From: Arcobacter roscoffensis
Lineage (GTDB): Bacteria > Campylobacterota > Campylobacteria > Campylobacterales > Arcobacteraceae
Length of the DNA: 64,000 bases
Assembly: GCF_024267655.1 (NCBI RefSeq)
Contig: NZ_CP100595.1
Location: forward strand, 2,480,001-2,544,000
Reading direction: 5' to 3'
Shown here: piece by piece, positions 8,455 to 16,436 of the stretch
How positions within the stretch are numbered: the stretch's first letter is position 1
Layout of the letters: the number at the start of each line of letters is the position of its first letter
Translations under genes and position numbers: made by a program
The notes under the pieces: model-generated
Databases searched by the model: none
What the model saw: the letters and a program-made list of their open reading frames with translations, nothing else
What the model was told of the DNA's origin: nothing

Positions 8455-8562
8455 CTAACAAATTATAACTAGATTTCACCTCTGGTTGAAATCATTATGA
8501 CGGATAAATACAAATGAAGTGGGTCATCTGGATTTTCCATACCCATCCGTCATCTATTTTTT
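8455..8562 (+). ncRNA. tracrRNA
   Basis: The first 18 nt, CTAACAAATTATAACTAG, are the exact reverse complement of the last 18 bases of the CRISPR repeat. After an imperfect middle section, GGTTGAAAT matches the reverse complement of the repeat start (anti-repeat 8455-8492). Downstream, ATGACGGAT (8497-8505) pairs with ATCCGTCAT (8545-8553), enclosing inner stems GGGT/ACCC and TGGA/TCCA. The RNA ends in a T run at 8557-8562. The predicted length is about 105 nt. It lies between the array and cas4, is transcribed toward the cas operon, and its T run touches the cas4 stop codon. It should base-pair with the repeat RNA and scaffold Cas9. Confidence 0.88.
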
Positions 8563-9130
8563 AAAACCTATCATTACAAAAATTTAGATATTCACATTGG
8601 ATGCACTTTGATTCATTTGCATCACTATTTGGTAAAATATCATTTCTTACTATTTTTTCTATACTTTTAATTATTTCAAAAAAATCTTTTTTATGTTTAT
8701 ATGTTATATCTATTTTATGAAACTTCATATTATTTGAGTAGACTATAAATGCTTTTGTGAACTTTTTTTGATACTCTTCTTCTAAAAGTAAACCATATCC
8801 TACTAATTGCAAAACATGAGAATAGCTTGGTTTCTTTTCAATATGTTTAAACTCTATAGGAATAATTTCATCATCACATAAAAAAGCTAAATCAACTTTT
8901 CCACAGATATTTAAATCACCATCTTCAAAATACTTATCTGATATTATCTCATTAAAATCAATATTAAACTTTTTAAATTTTCTTGATTTTAGCATCTCAT
9001 TTTGTAAATCATGATATTCATTTCCCAAAGAGACTTGTCTTGGAAATATTGGCTTTATATTTGTAAGAAGATTATAGTAAACTATTCTAGGACAAAACTT
9101 ATATTGTCTTATTAGATTTATAGGTATCAT
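8561..9130 (-). CDS. cas4: CRISPR-associated nuclease Cas4
   Basis: RecB-family Fe-S nuclease that trims and orients pre-spacers during adaptation. In its 189 residues one sees an early cysteine in YKFCPR, the nuclease motifs GKVDLAF and PIEFKH, a QLVGYGLLLEE helix, and the C-terminal cluster ligands CIQCEYLNFC. Together with cas9, cas1 and cas2, the presence of cas4 marks subtype II-B. Its start overlaps the cas2 end by 4 nt, so translation is probably coupled. Its stop codon abuts the tracrRNA terminator, which comes from the opposite strand. Confidence 0.93.
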   Translation of the reverse strand: MIPINLIRQYKFCPRIVYYNLLTNIKPIFPRQVSLGNEYHDLQNEMLKSRKFKKFNIDFNEIISDKYFEDGDLNICGKVDLAFLCDDEIIPIEFKHIEKKPSYSHVLQLVGYGLLLEEEYQKKFTKAFIVYSNNMKFHKIDITYKHKKDFFEIIKSIEKIVRNDILPNSDANESKCIQCEYLNFCNDRF

Positions 9131-9414
9131 ACTATTTCAAAACTTTCAGGATGAGAAAAATCCTCGTTGTCATATCCAAAACTATCATTTAAATCTTTAT
9201 CTAATGTCACATTTACAATAAAAGCTTTATCTGTTTCTATCTGACAATATTTTTTAAAAAGTTCTTTTATAACTCTTTTTTCACTAGGAAGTACATAACC
9301 CCAAAATACAGATTTTTGTATAGATACTAAACCTAAATCTTTTAGTTCATCAAAAAACTTATTTCTTTTTTTTGTTTCACTTATGTCATAACCTACTATT
9401 ATTTGTGTATACAT
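9127..9414 (-). CDS. cas2: CRISPR-associated protein Cas2
   Basis: A 95-residue ferredoxin-fold partner of Cas1 in spacer integration. The N terminus IIVGYDISETKKRNKFF carries the first-strand aspartate typical of Cas2, followed by a helix and the SVFWGYV strand. It starts one base after the cas1 stop and overlaps cas4 by 4 nt. Short length and position between cas1 and cas4 agree with the family. Confidence 0.93.
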   Translation of the reverse strand: MYTQIIVGYDISETKKRNKFFDELKDLGLVSIQKSVFWGYVLPSEKRVIKELFKKYCQIETDKAFIVNVTLDKDLNDSFGYDNEDFSHPESFEIV

Positions 9415-9415
9415 A

Positions 9416-10381
9416 CTACCACCTAAATATATATGATTTATATTTATTTTGGGAACAAAAATATCCTGATACTTTATATACTTGACGTTGAATAATACTT
9501 TCTAAAGTTAATTTTCTATGATTGTATTTATACTTTTTACTTAATGTTTTTAAAATATTTGTAGCTAATTCTTTTTTGATTTTATCAAAGTTTTCAGCTT
9601 TTGTTTTTGATAGTTTACTTCTTAGTTTTATAACATTTCTATCTACAACAAAGCTTCTATACTCTTCCATTATATCTAGAATCAATGATGGTTTTGCACT
9701 TCTTACACTATGAAGTACTCCATAGTATGGCTCCAAGCCTGCATTTATACAAGCTTTATAAATAAAGTTAAAAAGTATTGCATATCCATAGTTTAAAGCT
9801 ATATTTGTTATCTCTTCACTATGTCTTTTTGTTCTGTATTTAAAACTACGGGGAAGTAGTTCCATAGATTTTAAATACTCAAAATAATAACTAGCACTAA
9901 CTCCTTCAATACCTAAAATAAAATCTTTTGAAATATCTTTTTTATTTTTTAATTGAGAAATTGATTTATCAAACTTTTCAATAACATTATGTTTAAATTC
10001 ATTTTCAAAACCTCTACTACTATAAAGTAAAGTTGCTCTTTGATTTTTCAACTTTCCTATTATTAAAGTTCTTGCAAGTTCTAAGCCCTCTATTAATTCA
10101 CATTTCTCAAATTGGTATTTTCTTACCATTACTGATTTATGTTCGTATAGCGTATGTAATGCAGAAAAAGAGTTAAAAGTATTGAAAAATATTTTTATTC
10201 CTCTTTGAGAACAAGAGTTTATCAAATCACTAGAAAGTGATATACCACGGGATAATACTTGAATAGTTTTTATCCTATTTAAAGCTATTTCATTTTTGAT
10301 ACTTCCATCTTGTTTTATTGTTAGTCTTTGAGACTTTAATCCTAAAAACATTCCGTAATTATTTACTATAATATGCTTCAT
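9416..10381 (-). CDS. cas1: CRISPR integrase Cas1
   Basis: Integrase that inserts new spacers at the leader end of the array. The metal ligands of the family are recognisable: E159 in FILGIEGVSASYY, H224 in YYGVLHSVRSAKP, and D236 with E239/E240 in LILDIMEEYR. At 321 residues the length is normal. The start codon shares one base with the stop of the upstream rhuM-like gene (TAATG), so the two are translationally coupled. The identification is firm. Confidence 0.96.
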   Translation of the reverse strand: MKHIIVNNYGMFLGLKSQRLTIKQDGSIKNEIALNRIKTIQVLSRGISLSSDLINSCSQRGIKIFFNTFNSFSALHTLYEHKSVMVRKYQFEKCELIEGLELARTLIIGKLKNQRATLLYSSRGFENEFKHNVIEKFDKSISQLKNKKDISKDFILGIEGVSASYYFEYLKSMELLPRSFKYRTKRHSEEITNIALNYGYAILFNFIYKACINAGLEPYYGVLHSVRSAKPSLILDIMEEYRSFVVDRNVIKLRSKLSKTKAENFDKIKKELATNILKTLSKKYKYNHRKLTLESIIQRQVYKVSGYFCSQNKYKSYIFRW

Positions 10382-11205
10382 TATAGTTTACTTATAATAT
10401 CATCTGCTTTTATTCTCATCTTACTAAAAGCAAATACTTTTTTGCCAAGGTCTTTTAGACTTGCACCTATGGGATATACTTCCTTTTCATCTATGATTAT
10501 AAATCTATCGTGAAAGTTTTTTGATATTTTTACACTTAGATTATTGTACTGATTATTATACTTTTTTATATCTAGTGTTAGTTTTTTACTTATGTTAGTT
10601 GTATATATTTGTATAGATATATTTTGATTTTGAGATAGTAAAGTTAATATAGACTCATCTATATAATTATCTATGATACGTATAGATTTATTTGCACTTT
10701 TTACCAAATCATTTAAAAAAACATAAGCATCAAAAATCTCTCCATCATAAAATATACCTTGCTTTACTTCTAATGTTTTATTTGATATTTGGGATTTTAT
10801 ATCTTGAATATCTTTTTCAAGACTGAAAAGTCTTTGTTCTGTTATTTTGTGAGTATTTAAAACATAACCATCTTGAATATATGTTCTCAAAATTTTTGTT
10901 GCCCATTGTCTAAACTTTGTTGCTTTTAAAGAATTTACTCTATATCCAACAGATATAACAACATCAAGATTATAATAATCTACTTGGTAAATTTTACCAT
11001 CATTTCCAGTTGTTGCATTTTTTGCAACAACTGAGTTTTTATCAAGTTCATTTTCTTTAAATATATTTCTTAAATGTCTTGATATTACAGACTTATCCCT
11101 ATCAAAAAGTTCACAAAGTTGTTTTTGTGATAACCATATAGTCTCACTATCAACTGATATATTTAACTCTAACTCACCGTTGTTGTAGATAACTGTATTT
11201 GGCAT
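10381..11205 (-). CDS. RhuM-family protein with PLD-like C-terminal domain, embedded in the cas operon
   Basis: A 274-residue protein. Residues about 1-115 resemble the RhuM ('virulence protein RhuM') family: a winged-helix-like start (IWLSQKQLCELFDRDKSVIS, HLRNIF) and the family hallmark VISVGYRVNS...KATKFRQWA. A short helical stretch (about 120-150) follows. The C-terminal part (about 155-274) looks like a phospholipase-D-superfamily half, with IRIIDNYID and HDRFIIIDEKEVYPIGAS, where the H-x-K of PLD is H-D-R. The start codon is one base after the cas9 stop (AAGGA ribosome site inside the end of cas9), and the stop overlaps the cas1 start by one base. It is therefore wired into the cas operon. 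RhuM is not a known core Cas protein; the function is unknown. DNA binding is a reasonable inference from the N-terminal fold. Confidence 0.8.
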   Translation of the reverse strand: MPNTVIYNNGELELNISVDSETIWLSQKQLCELFDRDKSVISRHLRNIFKENELDKNSVVAKNATTGNDGKIYQVDYYNLDVVISVGYRVNSLKATKFRQWATKILRTYIQDGYVLNTHKITEQRLFSLEKDIQDIKSQISNKTLEVKQGIFYDGEIFDAYVFLNDLVKSANKSIRIIDNYIDESILTLLSQNQNISIQIYTTNISKKLTLDIKKYNNQYNNLSVKISKNFHDRFIIIDEKEVYPIGASLKDLGKKVFAFSKMRIKADDIISKL

Positions 11206-11206
11206 T

Positions 11207-14200
11207 TTAGTCCTTAATATTATTTAGGATTATTTGTTTTTTATCTTTTGTTATAGCTGCTTTATATTGAAGTGTTATTGTTTTTGAGTTGTTGTCTATA
11301 AGTGTTGCTTTTGCTTTTAGTCCATCTCGTATAGAACCCAAAAAACTATTTAGTTTTAAGTCTTTATTTTCTAAATAGTTCTCTAAAAAAGATTTAAATA
11401 CTTCATCTTTATCACCATCAAAAACAGTTATCTTAGTAAAATCTATATCAACAAAACTTTGTTTTATAAAAGTAGCTTGGATAGTACATCTTTTTGATTC
11501 ACTTACTAAATACTTAAGATTTAATAAGTATTTACTTACATCATCAATATCAATATTATCAACTTCATAAACAGGTTTACTATTTTCATCTATCAATAAA
11601 CAATCCAACAAATCAGCAACTTTTAAAGGTATAGTATTTTTTGTAAAATAAGGAATAGGTTTTATATCGCCATTTATGATATAGTTTTTTGTTGCTATAT
11701 CTTTATTTCCTAGTACTTGCCAAGTGTTTTTTCTTTTTATTCTAAACTTTGCACTTCCTAGTATTGGTAGAGTATATTTGTGTCTTTTCTTAGCTCTTTT
11801 TCTTCGCTGTCTATTTTCTTCTTTTTGTTTAGAATCAAACATATCTTTTAAAAGTTGGTTTAATACTTCACTATTTAAAAAAGTTTTACCATCTTCATTT
11901 GTCTTAAAAAGATTTTCACACTCTTGAAGTTTTTTATATACTGCTTTGTATAGTCTCTGGCTAAAGTAAGGGATGTTTTTGATTATACTAAATTCTTTTA
12001 GTTTTGTTTGTTTATCATCAAAAAATATAGTTTGTATTTCTTTTCTTGAACTTACATATTGAAGTTTGTCAAGAAATTTTAGACTAGATAATTCAGTTTT
12101 ATTTTTAGTTACAAATAGCTCATATAAAGTATTTGATACTTTTTGTACATCTATTTTATAAACTCTTTTCTCTTCTAATTCTTCAAAAGAGTTTAGATAT
12201 ATTTTCTTAGCATTTTTAGTATCAAATAATAGTGAATACTCTATAAGCTTATCTATGTCTTTTTTATTGTTTTTATTTGTGATATGTTTATATTGTTCAC
12301 TATAAATCGTATCATCAAAAAGTTTATATGAACCTAACTCTTTTGTAGGAGAGTTAATAAAGGTCTTTTTTTTAGAAAGGTTGTTTATACCTGATTCACT
12401 CAAATAAATATCATCAAAATCAAAAAATGGCACTAGTGAGTCAATATTCTCTTTTTTCTTATCTGCTCTACCTTTTATCGTAGAGTTTGCTAAATAAAAT
12501 ACTACCATAGCATCTATACAGTGTGAGTGGCTGTCTTGTTTCTCTTTTTTTTCTAACTCTGATTTATCTTGAGCAAGTATATTTCTAGTGCTTCTTACTA
12601 GTTGGTTATCTATAGTTTTACTATCTACTTCTATATCTTTAAAGCTAGTTCCAAACTTTTTAGATAGTTTTTCATAGATAAATCTTGCTAATCTTTTTTG
12701 AGTACCATTTGAAAAAGTTTTTATTTTATCTCTTCGAACTAATTCAAAAGCTTTTTTGAATTCTTCACTATCTCTTAAAAACAGTGCATATCTTAGTGCT
12801 ATTTGCTGGTGTAGTTTTAGGTTATCAAAGTTTGTGAAGTTATCTATATTTATACTTTCTATTCCTGTTTTTATGATAGCTTTTATCTCTTCAAGTGTTT
12901 TTTTACCAAATACTTTTTCAAGATGCTTTTTATGTATCTTCTCTAAAGTATAATCTTGATTAGCTTTTATCTTTTGGTTACCTTCCACAGAACAATAAAT
13001 CATATTCGCTTTTGAGTTATACACTCCTTTACTTTGAGGCAAGATATGATCCCAATCACCTTTATCAAATGTTTTTCCACTATATGGACATATATCTACA
13101 TTTAGCTTATCTTTATTCTCTCTTTTATATTTTTTTATAGATGAATCATTTGCCCTTTTTATAGTATTTAAATTTTCTTCAAACTCAAATCTATTTTGTT
13201 CTAGCAATATCTCTAATTTTTCTATATTTTTTATATCACTATCATCTATATTTTCACTTATCTCAAAGGCAAGTCTATCTAGCATCATATCAAGCATACC
13301 ATCTATTGGTTTTGCCACATCTGATAGTAGTCTTTTTCCTATTGTTAAACTCTCATCACTTCTTAGGGCATTTTCTATTGTACAGTGTTTGCAAGTTTTA
13401 TTAAAGCCACCTAAATCTTTAAAAAGTATTTCATAAGTTTGTTTGAAAATATTTATCACTCTTTTTAGATTAAATTCATCTACACTTTCTATCTCATCTA
13501 AATAAGTGTTTTTATCTTTTAGTATCTGTTTTAATTCTAAGAAGTTTTTGTTTATATTTTTTACTATTAGTTTTATATCTTTATCATCCACACATTTCTC
13601 ATCTTTAAAACAAGCTTCGATAATATGATAAAAACTATTTTGGTATTTTTTAGCTTCATCACTTACTCTTTTTAATGCAGTTTGTAAACCTTTTGTAGCT
13701 TTTATATTTTCTAAAAATTCATCAGATTCTTCACTTGAGAAGCTGTAAGAGTATATAGGTTTTAGTAAGATATGCTTTGCATTATTTTTATATGGTGTAT
13801 TTGTATTACACTTTACAAAGATAGAGTTTGATTCTTCGTAGATACCTTTGTGTATTTTTTCTTCTTCTTTATAGTATTTTATAGCTATATCTTTTAAGCT
13901 ATTATAAGCTTTTATCCCAAATACTTTTTGAAAGCAAACTATACTATCTATAGTTCCTTTTTCAAACTTTGCTTTATGTTTAAATACATTTCTAGGATTT
14001 AGTTCTCTTGTCGTTATTTCACTTGTAGAATCTAGTATTCTTTGGAGATATTTAGAATAAGTAAAGTCTTCTTTTATCTGTTTATTGCCTGATACTACTT
14101 TTGTTTTTATTAGCTTCTCTTTTTCAAATACGCCCTCATTTGAAGATATGAGAAGATTTGAAAACTCTGATTTTGAAAGTAGATAATCAATAGTTTTTCT

Positions 14201-15205
14201 TAGCTCATCAGTTATTAGCTCAGGCTTTATAAGCATAGAGTTACACTTATACGTATCACGGTTGTTCATATCTTCATAAGGTGGGATAGTAAGCTTTGGA
14301 TTAGTAGTTATTAAAAAATCTTTTATATTTGGCTGAGTATCTAATATTTCAAATAACTCTTTTTTTTGCTTTTTTTCTTTGTCACTTTTATAATGAAATG
14401 CTTTAAAATATCTTTGCACTTTTTGCTCTAACTTTAAAGTATCTAATTTATCATCAAACTTTTGATTAAAATATTTTCTTAAAACTCTTAACTGAAAGTT
14501 CGAGATATTTCCTATAAGGTTAAAAAATTGTTCTTTTGAATATTCATAAATAAAATCAAAATCTCTTTGTATTTCAGTTTTTATTTCATCAAGATATTTA
14601 ACTCTTGGTTTACTTCCTGTGTCTAACTCTTTTAAAATATTTGAAAGCAAATCCCTAAGGAGTATCAAATCTTTTTTTATAATACTTGAAAATGAGTTTT
14701 GAAACTCTTTATAAAATTCTACTTTTTTCTTTTTCGTTTCTGTATTTATTTTTTTATTTATACTATATATAAACTCTTTTAATTCATCTAAATTTTCAAA
14801 AGAACTTATTTTATTTTCAAAATCCTCTTTTGAAATTAATCCTTTAAGTTCTTCAAAATAATTATTTATAAATTTGACTGTTTCATCATTTAGTTTTTCA
14901 AAATCTGTAGATGTTGAAATAAAAGTATATCCTCTATTATTCAAAAGTCCTAAAATTAGTTCTTGTTGTTTTTGAGTGTATTTTGATAAGTCAATAAATT
15001 CTTCTAAAAGTCTCTTTGCTAATTTTCTTCTTTTGTAGTTTCTATCTTTATGACGATTTTCTCTTCTACTCTTTTTTGAAAAGTTTATATTATCTACTAT
15101 AATATTTGCAGCTTTTTTATTTTCTATATTATCAGCATTACTCTTTACTATAAAAACACCATTATTCTTTGCACCCATATCTATTGAAATACTTAACTTA
15201 CTCAA
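11207..15205 (-). CDS. cas9: RNA-guided endonuclease Cas9 (type II-B-like)
   Basis: Effector nuclease guided by crRNA:tracrRNA. Visible motifs: RuvC-I SISIDMGAKNNG with D9; an Arg-rich bridge helix (RRENRHKDRNYKRRK, near residue 55); RuvC-II EQNRFEFEENL with E674; the HNH domain starting CPYSGKTFDKGDWDHILPQS with H720; and RuvC-III HSHCIDAMVVF with H895 and D898. The RuvC-II wording and the presence of cas4 place it near Francisella Cas9 (1629 residues). At 1332 residues it is shorter and closer to the other II-B proteins. All catalytic residues are present, so it should be active. The start is TTG at 15205, chosen because AAAGG lies 7 bases upstream and the RuvC-I strand begins at residue 5; no ATG fits. 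It is first in the operon cas9-rhuM-cas1-cas2-cas4. Confidence 0.96.
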   Translation of the reverse strand: MSKLSISIDMGAKNNGVFIVKSNADNIENKKAANIIVDNINFSKKSRRENRHKDRNYKRRKLAKRLLEEFIDLSKYTQKQQELILGLLNNRGYTFISTSTDFEKLNDETVKFINNYFEELKGLISKEDFENKISSFENLDELKEFIYSINKKINTETKKKKVEFYKEFQNSFSSIIKKDLILLRDLLSNILKELDTGSKPRVKYLDEIKTEIQRDFDFIYEYSKEQFFNLIGNISNFQLRVLRKYFNQKFDDKLDTLKLEQKVQRYFKAFHYKSDKEKKQKKELFEILDTQPNIKDFLITTNPKLTIPPYEDMNNRDTYKCNSMLIKPELITDELRKTIDYLLSKSEFSNLLISSNEGVFEKEKLIKTKVVSGNKQIKEDFTYSKYLQRILDSTSEITTRELNPRNVFKHKAKFEKGTIDSIVCFQKVFGIKAYNSLKDIAIKYYKEEEKIHKGIYEESNSIFVKCNTNTPYKNNAKHILLKPIYSYSFSSEESDEFLENIKATKGLQTALKRVSDEAKKYQNSFYHIIEACFKDEKCVDDKDIKLIVKNINKNFLELKQILKDKNTYLDEIESVDEFNLKRVINIFKQTYEILFKDLGGFNKTCKHCTIENALRSDESLTIGKRLLSDVAKPIDGMLDMMLDRLAFEISENIDDSDIKNIEKLEILLEQNRFEFEENLNTIKRANDSSIKKYKRENKDKLNVDICPYSGKTFDKGDWDHILPQSKGVYNSKANMIYCSVEGNQKIKANQDYTLEKIHKKHLEKVFGKKTLEEIKAIIKTGIESINIDNFTNFDNLKLHQQIALRYALFLRDSEEFKKAFELVRRDKIKTFSNGTQKRLARFIYEKLSKKFGTSFKDIEVDSKTIDNQLVRSTRNILAQDKSELEKKEKQDSHSHCIDAMVVFYLANSTIKGRADKKKENIDSLVPFFDFDDIYLSESGINNLSKKKTFINSPTKELGSYKLFDDTIYSEQYKHITNKNNKKDIDKLIEYSLLFDTKNAKKIYLNSFEELEEKRVYKIDVQKVSNTLYELFVTKNKTELSSLKFLDKLQYVSSRKEIQTIFFDDKQTKLKEFSIIKNIPYFSQRLYKAVYKKLQECENLFKTNEDGKTFLNSEVLNQLLKDMFDSKQKEENRQRRKRAKKRHKYTLPILGSAKFRIKRKNTWQVLGNKDIATKNYIINGDIKPIPYFTKNTIPLKVADLLDCLLIDENSKPVYEVDNIDIDDVSKYLLNLKYLVSESKRCTIQATFIKQSFVDIDFTKITVFDGDKDEVFKSFLENYLENKDLKLNSFLGSIRDGLKAKATLIDNNSKTITLQYKAAITKDKKQIILNNIKD

Positions 15206-15229
15206 AACAACACCTTTAAAATTTAGTAA

Positions 15230-15235
15230 ATTATA
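15230..15235 (-). promoter_or_regulatory. Probable -10 element of the cas9 operon
   Basis: TATAAT read on the minus strand, 25 bases before the cas9 TTG start. The -35 region is only a T-rich tract with poor match to consensus, so expression may be weak or need an activator. Confidence 0.45.
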
Positions 15236-15277
15236 TCTAAAAAATTATTTAAAAAAAACTCATTAAGTCACCTTATT

Positions 15278-15355
15278 TTATACAAACTTCTCATCCTCTT
15301 CAAAAAATGTATCATATACCATATATAGTATTCCTACAAATATAAAAAGTTCCAT
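15278..15355 (-). CDS. Possible 25-residue membrane microprotein upstream of cas9
   Basis: A short frame: ATG at 15355, TAA at 15278, encoding a hydrophobic segment (ELFIFVGILYMVYDTFF) followed by an acidic tail (EEDEKFV). An AAGGAT ribosome-site-like sequence lies 5 bases upstream. The layout, one membrane helix then charged residues, is typical of real small membrane proteins, but a frame this short can occur by chance in A+T-rich DNA. It is on the same strand as cas9, 73 bases upstream, and divergent from the WYL regulator. No family is recognised. Confidence 0.4.
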   Translation of the reverse strand: MELFIFVGILYMVYDTFFEEDEKFV

Positions 15356-15367
15356 TTTTTATCCTTT

Positions 15368-15416
15368 TTGAATATTTATAAAAAGTCTACTATACTTACT
15401 AGACAATTTAATGTCC
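15368..15416 (+). promoter_or_regulatory. Promoter and inverted repeats in front of the WYL regulator gene
   Basis: TTGAAT (15368-15373), 17 bp, TATACT (15391-15396) form a good promoter. GTCTA (15385-15389) and TAGAC (15400-15404) flank the -10 box symmetrically, and GACA-N6-TGTC (15402-15415) follows. These look like operator half-sites, possibly for autoregulation by the downstream regulator. Confidence 0.55.
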
Positions 15417-15438
15417 GTTTTTATACTAGGAAAAACTT

Positions 15439-16365
15439 ATGAAAAAACATGATTATGATAAGATACTTTTTAGACTAACTTCCATTTGGCAACGCCTACG
15501 TGAAGGGGAAATATTAAGTGTAAAAGACTTAGCCAAAGAGTACAATGTATCTACAAAAACCATACAACGTGACTTCAATGAACGCTTAGCTTCAAAGCTA
15601 CCTATTGAAAAAAGTGGACATAAGTGGAAGGTGAAAGAAGGTCATAGTATTGATAAAAACTTAAGCTTTGAAGAGGACTTGGTTTTAGATATATTAAAAG
15701 AGTTGTCTTTATCTATGGGAAATACCTTTAGTTCTAGTACAAATAAACTATTTTCTAAAATACAAAACAGACATGAAACACCTATTTTTTCTAAAATAGA
15801 AATAGAAGATATTAGTAATAAAACAGAAATCATAAAAGACATACAAGAAAGTATCAAAAATAAAACACAAATCCAATTTCAATACAAAAATAAATATAGA
15901 TTTATTGAACCTTATAAAATCACTACCTTTGATGGATACTGGTATCTTTATGGAAATGATATTTTAACAAATAGACTTAAAACCTTTTATATAAAAGATA
16001 TTGAGTCTTTAAACTCTACAGACAAAACATATAAAGAAAACCCAAATGCTATTGAGAAACTAAAACTTGCAATAAATGTCTGGTTTGAACCAAATGAAGA
16101 TCTATTTCAAATAAGACTTCTAGTAAAAAAAGAAATCTCTAAATATTTTGTTAGAAGACCTCTTAACTCTTCTCAAATTATTACAAAAAAGTATAATGAT
16201 GAATCTATTGAAATACTCTTAGATATTACAAGTGAAAATGAGATTTTATTTGAACTAAAAAAGTGGCAACCCCATCTTTTAGTAATAGAACCAAAATCAC
16301 TAGCTAAAAAAATTCTTATTATAAATAGAGAATTTTTAGACAATCAGTTGGAACTTTTGATTTAA
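15439..16365 (+). CDS. WYL-domain transcriptional regulator
   Basis: A 308-residue protein with an N-terminal DeoR-type winged helix (about residues 20-65: ILSVKDLAKEYNVSTKTIQR) and a central WYL ligand-binding domain (about 125-195: YKNKYRFIEPYKI, then DGYWYLYG), plus a WYL-type C-terminal extension. WYL regulators sense nucleic acids or nucleotides and are repeatedly found beside CRISPR and other defence loci, where some repress or activate them. The gene is divergent from the cas9 operon, with 233 bp between the two starts, so control of the cas genes is plausible but not shown. Its own promoter has inverted repeats around the -10 box. Confidence 0.9.
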   Translation: MKKHDYDKILFRLTSIWQRLREGEILSVKDLAKEYNVSTKTIQRDFNERLASKLPIEKSGHKWKVKEGHSIDKNLSFEEDLVLDILKELSLSMGNTFSSSTNKLFSKIQNRHETPIFSKIEIEDISNKTEIIKDIQESIKNKTQIQFQYKNKYRFIEPYKITTFDGYWYLYGNDILTNRLKTFYIKDIESLNSTDKTYKENPNAIEKLKLAINVWFEPNEDLFQIRLLVKKEISKYFVRRPLNSSQIITKKYNDESIEILLDITSENEILFELKKWQPHLLVIEPKSLAKKILIINREFLDNQLELLI

Positions 16366-16436
16366 AAATACGAATTTACTATAATAAAAAAAGAAAATAT
16401 GATAAAATAATTAAAAAACATCTAAAAGAAGATTTC

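Noticed and set aside
8561-15205. Type II-C instead of II-B
   Set aside because: II-C loci lack cas4 and usually have 36-nt repeats; here cas4, a 37-nt repeat and the RuvC-II wording favour II-B, although repeat-internal promoters resemble II-C.
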